From: Curtobacterium sp. MCBA15_009 | GTDB lineage: Bacteria > Actinomycetota > Actinomycetes > Actinomycetales > Microbacteriaceae | Length of the DNA: 64,000 bases | Assembly: GCF_001864895.1 (NCBI RefSeq) | Contig: NZ_MJGO01000034.1 | Location: 16,261 to 80,260 of the forward strand | Direction: 5' to 3' | Shown: positions 58,783-64,000 of the stretch, one piece after another | Layout: the number at the start of each line of letters is the position of its first letter | Numbering within the stretch: the stretch's first letter is position 1 | Notes under the pieces: model-generated | The model's input: the letters and a program-made list of their open reading frames with translations, nothing else | What the model was told of the DNA's origin: nothing | The model's database searches: none | Translations under genes and position numbers: made by a program

Positions 58783-58828
58783 ACGGACAGGAGGCCCGGT
58801 ACCAGCTGGTACCGGGCCTCCTGTCCGT
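58783..58828. terminator. GGACAGGAGGC-family hairpin between convergent genes
   Basis: Perfect 46-bp palindrome: arms start ACGGACAGGAGGCCCGGTAC, centre CCAGCTGG. The G-to-A change in GGACAGG is matched by CCTGTCC on the other arm. Located between the phosphatase and glpD stops. Confidence 0.8.
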
Positions 58829-58840
58829 GGGGGACGAGCG

Positions 58841-60568
58841 CTACGCGAGCTGCGACGCCGACGTGAGCGGCACGATCACGCGGTGCGACTCGCGCAGGAC
58901 GTCGAGGGTGCGCTGGACCTCGTCCGCGCGCTCCTCGGTCGTCCAGCCGAGCGCCTCGGCGAGCACGTCGGCCAGCTCGTCGAGCAGGTCGATCGTGACG
59001 CCGCCGACGAACGCCAGGTTCGTGCGGCGCAGGACGACGTCGACCAGGTGCACGGCCTGCTCGTGGCGGGCGAAGTACGCGACCTCGGCGCGGGTGAGCG
59101 ACGGGTCCGACTCGAGGGCGTCGACCGGGCCGTCGACCAGGACGTCCACGACCTCGGCCGCGCGGGTGCCGTAGCGCTCGAGCAGGCCCTCGACCAGGGA
59201 CTCGTCGAGCCCGTGGCCGTGCGCGGTGACCCACAGGGCGCGCTGCGCATCGGTGGTCGGGAACTCCTTGCCACCGCCGATCGGCATGCCGGTCGTGTCG
59301 ACCGTGCGGGTGACGCCGAGCTTGGTCGTCGCCTCGGTGGACAGGTGCGCCGCGAGGGCGCGGAACGTCGTCCACTTGCCGCCGACGAGCGACAGCACGG
59401 TCGACCCGGGCAGCCCGGCGATGGGGGTGTCCACGATCCGGTAGTCGCGGGACACGAAGCCGGGGGCGGTGTCCTCGTGGCGGGGGAGCGGACGGATGCC
59501 GGAGTAGCTGTAGACGATGTGGTCGCGGGTGACCTCGATCTGCGGGAACACGTGCTTCACCAGCCCGAAGAAGTAGTCGATCTCCTCGTCGGTGGTGACG
59601 ACCGGCTTCGACGGGTCGGCGTCGATGTCGGTCGTGCCGATGAGCACCCGGCCCTTGAGCGGGTAGATGAGGACGATGCGGCCGTCGTCGTTCTCGAAGA
59701 ACAGCTCGCGGCCCTTGGTGGCCTCGAGCAGCTCGTCGTTGTGGACGACGATGTGCGAGCCCTTCGTGCCGCCCATGAACTTCGTCTCGCCGCCGAAGGC
59801 CTCGTTCGTCAGGTCGGTCCACGGGCCGGAGGCGTTGATCACGACGTCGGCGGTGAAGACGAACTCGTCGCCGGTCTCGCGGTCGCGGAGCAGGACGCCG
59901 CCGTCGCGGGTACCGGCTGCCTCGACGTAGTTGACCGCGCGGGCGCGGTCGGCGCCGGCGGACAGGCCGTCCTTGAGGACGTCGAGGGCCAGGCGCTCGG
60001 GCTCGTGCACGCTCGCGTCGTAGTAGGTGCCCGTGTACTTCAGGTCCTTGTTGAGGGCCGGCATGTCCTCGAGCGCGGCCTTCTTCGTGCGGAAGACGTG
60101 CTTCGGGACGGAGCCGCCGTCACGCGAGAAGGAGTCGTAGATCGTCATGCCGATCTTGATGAGCATGGCGCCGCGCTCCTTGGTGGAACGCTGCTTGTGC
60201 GTCAGCATCCGCAGCGGGGCGTTCATGATGCCGGAGAACGTCGAGAAGATCGGCATCGTCGTCTGCAGCGGCTTCACGTAGTGCGGGGCGATGCGGATGA
60301 GGCCGTTGCGCTCCTGCACGCTCTCGCGCACCAGGCGGAACTCGCCGTTCTCCAGGTAGCGGATGCCGCCGTGGATCATGTGGCTCGACGCTGCCGAGGC
60401 GCCGCCGGCGTAGTCGCCGCGCTCGACCAGGGCGACGTCGACGCCCTGCATCGCGAGGTCGCGGAAGGTGGCGATGCCGTTGATGCCACCACCGACGATG
60501 AGGACCTGCGCGTTCGGGCGCTCGGTGAGGGCGGTCACCGTCTTCCTGGGCTGTGTCGTCTTCGACAT
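58841..60568 (-). CDS. glpD: Aerobic glycerol-3-phosphate dehydrogenase
   Basis: A 575-residue FAD enzyme oxidising glycerol 3-phosphate to dihydroxyacetone phosphate and passing electrons to the quinone pool at the membrane. The dinucleotide fold LIVGGGINGIATFRDLAMQG lies near residue 22, followed by ERGDYAGGASAASSHMIHGGIRYLE (GlpD signature), VINASGPWTDL, and GGKWTTFRALA before the C-terminal DAO_C domain. GAAGGAAG before ATG 60568. Divergent from a SorC regulator with two operators between, so expression probably follows glycerol availability. Confidence 0.96.
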   Translation of the reverse strand: MSKTTQPRKTVTALTERPNAQVLIVGGGINGIATFRDLAMQGVDVALVERGDYAGGASAASSHMIHGGIRYLENGEFRLVRESVQERNGLIRIAPHYVKPLQTTMPIFSTFSGIMNAPLRMLTHKQRSTKERGAMLIKIGMTIYDSFSRDGGSVPKHVFRTKKAALEDMPALNKDLKYTGTYYDASVHEPERLALDVLKDGLSAGADRARAVNYVEAAGTRDGGVLLRDRETGDEFVFTADVVINASGPWTDLTNEAFGGETKFMGGTKGSHIVVHNDELLEATKGRELFFENDDGRIVLIYPLKGRVLIGTTDIDADPSKPVVTTDEEIDYFFGLVKHVFPQIEVTRDHIVYSYSGIRPLPRHEDTAPGFVSRDYRIVDTPIAGLPGSTVLSLVGGKWTTFRALAAHLSTEATTKLGVTRTVDTTGMPIGGGKEFPTTDAQRALWVTAHGHGLDESLVEGLLERYGTRAAEVVDVLVDGPVDALESDPSLTRAEVAYFARHEQAVHLVDVVLRRTNLAFVGGVTIDLLDELADVLAEALGWTTEERADEVQRTLDVLRESHRVIVPLTSASQLA

Positions 60569-60643
60569 GGTTCGTCGCTTCCTTCGTCTGTTCGTGGGGT
60601 CACCAACGATCGTGCGCTCCGGCGAGAGAGCGGGCAACTCACG

Positions 60644-60657
60644 TGCACGAACGTGCA
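60644..60657. promoter_or_regulatory. SorC operator copy 1
   Basis: TGCACGAACGTGCA has perfect TGCACG/CGTGCA arms around AA. It lies 76 bp upstream of the glpD start. The twin site is at 60719-60732, 75 bp centre to centre. Confidence 0.75.
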
Positions 60658-60718
60658 GCACACCTGTCGCGCACCAGGATCGAGCAGCCGGGAGGCGCGA
60701 CCAGGGTTGCAGAGGCCG

Positions 60719-60732
60719 TGCACGTCCGTGCA
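60719..60732. promoter_or_regulatory. SorC operator copy 2
   Basis: TGCACGTCCGTGCA repeats the arms of copy 1 around TC. It is 27 bp upstream of the SorC start codon, where a bound protein would block its own promoter. With copy 1 it could form a loop over about seven helical turns. Confidence 0.75.
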
Positions 60733-60759
60733 TGGTTGCGTTCGACAGATCGGAGCACC

Positions 60760-61722
60760 ATGAGCGATGCGGCTCAGCCCATGCGCACGCAGCAGGCGCT
60801 GCGCGCCGCGCACCTCTACTACCTGCAGGACCTGACGATGGACGCGATCGCGGACGAGCTCGGGACCTCGCGGTCGTCGGTGTCGCGCCTGCTGAAGTAC
60901 GCCAGGGACACCGGGCTCGTGGACATCCAGATCCGCTCGCCCCTCGACCAGGCCGCCGCGCTCAGCCGTTCGATCCGGTCGCGGTTCGGGGTGCACGCGC
61001 ACGTCGTCCCGGTGCCGGACCACACGAGCGACGTCGACCGGCTCGAGCGGGTCGCGCTGTCGGCCGCGCGCATCCTGACGCAGTACGTCGAGTCGAACAT
61101 GGTCATCGGGATCTCGTGGGGCTCGACCGTGAGCGCGGTCAGCCGCTACCTCGTGCCGAAGACGACCCACGGCTCGACGATCGTCCAGATCAACGGCGCC
61201 GCGAACACCCGGACCACCGGCATCGTCTACGCGTCCGAGATCCTCCGCCGCTTCGGCGAGGCGTACGGCGCGTTCGTGCAGCAGTTCCCGGTGCCGGCGT
61301 TCTTCGACGACCCCGACACGAAGGAGGCGCTGTTCCGGGAACGCTCGATCCGTCGCGTGCTCGACCTGCACGAGCGGATGGACCTCGTCGTGTTCGGCGT
61401 CGGCGCCCCGCAGGCCCCGGTGCCGTCGCACGTGTACTCCGGCGGCTACCTCGACCCGGCCGACCGCGACGAGCTGTCGACGGCCGAGGTGGTCGGCGAC
61501 GTCTCGACGGTCTTCTACCGCGCCGACGGCTCGTGGCGGGACATCGGGGTGAACGCCCGCGCGGGCGGCCCGGACCTCGACACGATCAAGCGGGCGCCGC
61601 GCCGGGTCTGCGTCGTCGCCGGGCGCGGGAAGGCCGCCTCGCTGCGCGGTGCCCTGGCAGCGGGGCTCGTGACGGACCTCATCCTGGACGAGAGCGTCGG
61701 ACAGGCGATCCTGCAGCCGTGA
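60760..61722 (+). CDS. SorC-family regulator, probable controller of glpD
   Basis: A 320-residue SorC-family regulator. The helix-turn-helix is AAHLYYLQDLTMDAIADELGTSRSSVSRLLKYARDTGLVDIQI. The sugar-phosphate domain contains VIGISWGSTVSAVSRYLVP, VQINGAANTRTTGIVYASEIL and VVFGVGAPQAPVPS. Relatives respond to phosphorylated polyols or sugars, so glycerol 3-phosphate is a fair guess for the effector. CGGAG before ATG 60760. Divergent from glpD, with two shared operators. Confidence 0.92.
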   Translation: MSDAAQPMRTQQALRAAHLYYLQDLTMDAIADELGTSRSSVSRLLKYARDTGLVDIQIRSPLDQAAALSRSIRSRFGVHAHVVPVPDHTSDVDRLERVALSAARILTQYVESNMVIGISWGSTVSAVSRYLVPKTTHGSTIVQINGAANTRTTGIVYASEILRRFGEAYGAFVQQFPVPAFFDDPDTKEALFRERSIRRVLDLHERMDLVVFGVGAPQAPVPSHVYSGGYLDPADRDELSTAEVVGDVSTVFYRADGSWRDIGVNARAGGPDLDTIKRAPRRVCVVAGRGKAASLRGALAAGLVTDLILDESVGQAILQP

Positions 61723-61782
61723 CGCACGGTGTCGAGCGGCCGCGGACGTCGAATGTCGGTGGCTGCTCGTACGTTCTGGTGC

Positions 61783-62742
61783 ATGGTGCTTTCCATCGAT
61801 CGACACCCCGGCCGGTACTTCCGGCGGCTCGTCGGCAGTGACTTCGACGAGGCCCTCGCCTTCTTCGGGAGCGACTACGACTTCCGCGCTCCGATCGTCC
61901 GGCGCACCCGTCCGCAGTCCCACTGGGACTTCGCCGACGTGGGAGACGGCCGCCTGTCCCTGCGCTCGTCGCGCTTCATGGCGGACCTGCGCACCGAGAG
62001 CCGCGTCGACGACGAGTTCGTCGTCGCCTGGCTGCGCAGCGGTGCCGGACGGCTCACCTCGGGCAGCGACACGCACGTCTTCGAGCCGGGGGTGCCGGTC
62101 GTCGTGCCCTTCGCCGAGGTCTACTCCCTGCACCACCGCGACATCGGCCTGAACCTCGTGCACCTCGACCGCGACTTCGTCCGGTCCGTCGCGGGCGACG
62201 ACGACTTCGCGTTCGACACCCTGCAGCGCCCGACGGCGCAGGGGGCCGCCACCTGGCAGGCCGTCGTGCGGGCACACTCGTCGACCTGGCTCGACGTCGA
62301 CCACCGCCTCGACGCGTCGGGCGAGCGCACCATCGCCGAGGCGTTCGTCACGGCGGCGCTGCAGGCGTTCCCGCAGCGCAGCCGGTGGCGCTCCTCCGTG
62401 GCCGGCACCGGTCCGGAGCACGGTCGGCTGCGTCGCGCCCTCGAGTACGTGCACGCCCACGCACGCGAGCCGATCGGCACGCCCGAGATCGCGGTCGCGG
62501 CGGGGCTCAGCCCGCGCGGCCTGCAGCAGTCGCTCCGGCGGCACCTGGACCAGACACCGGGCGAGCTGCTGCGCGGCGTGCGGCTCGACGGCGCCCGCGC
62601 CGACCTGCTCGACGGCGACCGCGAGGAGACCTCGGTGGCCGACATCGCGCGCTCGTGGGGCTTCGGGCACCTCGGGCGGTTCTCGTCGACCTACCGCGCA
62701 CGATTCGGCGAGCTGCCGAGCGAGTCGCTCCGCGCGCGCTGA
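61783..62742 (+). CDS. AraC-family transcriptional regulator
   Basis: A 319-residue AraC regulator. The N-terminal part (about residues 1-190) is an AraC-binding-like sensor domain ([22 protein letters not shown]), and the C-terminal double helix-turn-helix spans the last 100 residues ([37 protein letters not shown] ... [29 protein letters not shown]). TACGTT ends seven bases before ATG 61783, a leaderless layout. It lies just upstream of, and co-directional with, alanine dehydrogenase and may regulate it. Confidence 0.9.
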   Translation: MVLSIDRHPGRYFRRLVGSDFDEALAFFGSDYDFRAPIVRRTRPQSHWDFADVGDGRLSLRSSRFMADLRTESRVDDEFVVAWLRSGAGRLTSGSDTHVFEPGVPVVVPFAEVYSLHHRDIGLNLVHLDRDFVRSVAGDDDFAFDTLQRPTAQGAATWQAVVRAHSSTWLDVDHRLDASGERTIAEAFVTAALQAFPQRSRWRSSVAGTGPEHGRLRRALEYVHAHAREPIGTPEIAVAAGLSPRGLQQSLRRHLDQTPGELLRGVRLDGARADLLDGDREETSVADIARSWGFGHLGRFSSTYRARFGELPSESLRAR

Positions 62743-62866
62743 CGATCCGGCCGAATCCGATCGCACGAATGGCGCCGAAGTCATCCGGATGTTCGGCTGT
62801 AACGTCGCTGCAACGAATCCGGCGCTGAATGGTGGGACGACCGCACCACCCACGAAGGAGTCAGCG

Positions 62867-63967
62867 ATGCGCATCGGCGTCCCCACCGAGATCAAGAACA
62901 ACGAGTACCGCGTCGCGGCGACCCCGGCGGGCGTCGCCGAGCTGGCGTTGCACGGGCACGAGGTCCTCGTGCAGTCGGGAGCGGGCACCGGCTCGGCGTT
63001 CACCGACGACGAGTACCGCGTGGCGGGAGCGTCGATCGTCGACACCGCCGCCGAGGTCTGGGCGCAGGCCGAGATGATCCTCAAGGTGAAGGAGCCGGTT
63101 GCTGCCGAGTACCCGCTCATCCGCCCGGGGCAGGTCCTGTTCACCTACCTGCACCTGGCCGCCGACCGTCCCCTCACCGACGCGCTCGTCGCGTCCGGCG
63201 CCACGGCGATCGCCTACGAGACCGTGCAGCTGCCCGACCGCTCGCTGCCGCTCCTCTCGCCGATGTCCGAGGTCGCCGGGCGGCTCTCGGCCCAGGTCGG
63301 CGCGTTCCACCTCATGCGCACGAACGGCGGCCGCGGGCTGCTGCTCGGTGGTGTCCCCGGCACGCCGAAGGGCCGCGTCGTCGTCATCGGCGGCGGCGTC
63401 GCGGGGGAGCACGCCGCGACCATGGCACTCGGCATGGGCGCGGACGTCACCGTGTTCGACATCAGCCTGCCGCGGCTCCGCGCCCTCGACGCCCGGTTCG
63501 ACGGCCGCGTCACCACGCTCCGGTCATCGGCCCACGCGATCGCCGAGGCGCTGCGCGACGCCGACCTGGTGATCGGCTCCGTCCTCATCCCCGGGGCGTC
63601 GGCGCCGAAGCTCGTCACCGACGCGATGGTCGCGGACATGCGCCCGGGATCGGTCCTCGTCGACATCGCCATCGACCAGGGCGGCTGCTTCGAGGGCTCG
63701 CACCCGACCACCCACGACGACCCGACCTTCGCCGTGCACGACGCCGTGTACTACTGCGTGGCGAACATGCCCGGCGCCGTCCCGCGCACGAGCACGATCT
63801 CGCTGACGAACGCCACGTTGCCCTACGCCGTGGCGATCGCCGACCGGGGTTGGGAGCAGGCCACCGCGGCCGACCCGGCACTGGCCCTCGGCGTGAACGT
63901 GCACGCCGGCGAGGTCACGAACGCCGCGGTCGCCGCCGCCCACGGGCTGGTCGCAGCCGCGCGCTGA
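62867..63967 (+). CDS. ald: Alanine dehydrogenase
   Basis: A 366-residue NAD-dependent enzyme interconverting L-alanine with pyruvate and ammonia. Diagnostic stretches are [20 protein letters not shown] at the N-terminus, [26 protein letters not shown] with substrate-binding Lys and His, [13 protein letters not shown], and the NAD fold [29 protein letters not shown] (62854-62860) before ATG 62867. The 120 bp upstream holds TGTAAC as a possible -10. Length is the family norm. Confidence 0.96.
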   Translation: MRIGVPTEIKNNEYRVAATPAGVAELALHGHEVLVQSGAGTGSAFTDDEYRVAGASIVDTAAEVWAQAEMILKVKEPVAAEYPLIRPGQVLFTYLHLAADRPLTDALVASGATAIAYETVQLPDRSLPLLSPMSEVAGRLSAQVGAFHLMRTNGGRGLLLGGVPGTPKGRVVVIGGGVAGEHAATMALGMGADVTVFDISLPRLRALDARFDGRVTTLRSSAHAIAEALRDADLVIGSVLIPGASAPKLVTDAMVADMRPGSVLVDIAIDQGGCFEGSHPTTHDDPTFAVHDAVYYCVANMPGAVPRTSTISLTNATLPYAVAIADRGWEQATAADPALALGVNVHAGEVTNAAVAAAHGLVAAAR

Positions 63968-63979
63968 CGTCGGGCCGGA

Positions 63980-64000
63980 TCGCGAAAGCGACACTTCCCC
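63980..64000. repeat. Cut-off copy of the 835-883 hairpin sequence
   Basis: GCGAAAGCGACACTT at the right edge repeats the outer arm CGAAAGCGACA of the hairpin at 835-883, again directly after a stop codon. The rest lies outside the window. Confidence 0.45.

Overview
The window is very GC-rich and dense with genes. Many genes start on GTG, many appear leaderless (a TANNNT -10 box 6 to 8 nt before the start codon), and tandem genes are often joined by GTGA, ATGA or TGATG overlaps. Together with the gene content (Zur-linked C-minus bL36, Eis-type acetyltransferase, DUF2510 protein, sugar regulons) this suggests a plant- or litter-associated actinobacterium of the Microbacteriaceae, Curtobacterium-like. 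The genus is an inference. No rRNA, tRNA or CRISPR array was seen.

Layout. 1-830: 3' part of a GH13 glycosidase. 908-6081: a monosaccharide ABC importer (permease, ATPase, ChvE-like lipoprotein) divergent from a LacI regulator. 6097-10246: a serine hydrolase, histidine kinase and response regulator operon. 10368-13498: a GH127 beta-L-arabinofuranosidase divergent from a second LacI regulator. 14070-19272: an FGGY kinase, araD, araA and alditol-oxidase-like operon. 19376-30304: mixed genes (two uncharacterised membrane-type proteins, ArsR-like regulator, two MFS pumps, Eis-type acetyltransferase, GntR/ABC operon, FeS photolyase-like protein). 30358-33194: a SipW-type signal peptidase with three exported proteins. 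33552-39831: a frameshifted carbamoyltransferase, a HxlR operon divergent from a RidA protein, a GH114-like protein, an isochorismatase-like hydrolase and pnuC. 39832-40986: a less GC-rich island with DnaA-box-like sites, a structured leader, a 62-residue ORF and a truncated serine recombinase. 41141-55528: a TetR-like regulator, two ABC exporters, GH13, Nudix, GH16, threonine aldolase, phosphoesterase and a reductase. 55659-63967: two SorC regulators, a COG0523-like protein divergent from bL36 across a Zur box, glpD, an AraC regulator and alanine dehydrogenase.

How genes work together. A perfect lac-type operator (GTGAGCGCTCAC) lies at the promoter of the sugar importer (4939-4952) and occurs twice at the promoter of the arabinose operon (14007-14040). 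The adjacent LacI protein carries the same recognition-helix core, QTVSR, as E. coli LacI, so import and catabolism of arabinose probably form one regulon. GH127 would release the sugar under a different LacI protein with its own operator (12386-12397). glpD and its SorC regulator are separated by two identical-type operators 75 bp apart.

The most unusual structural signal is a family of seven dispersed hairpins sharing GGACRGGAGGC...GCCTCCYGTCC with differing but internally complementary inner stems. Each lies just downstream of a gene. Other points worth a second look are the Zur-linked COG0523-like protein without a P-loop, the SipW-type export locus, and the phage-like island.
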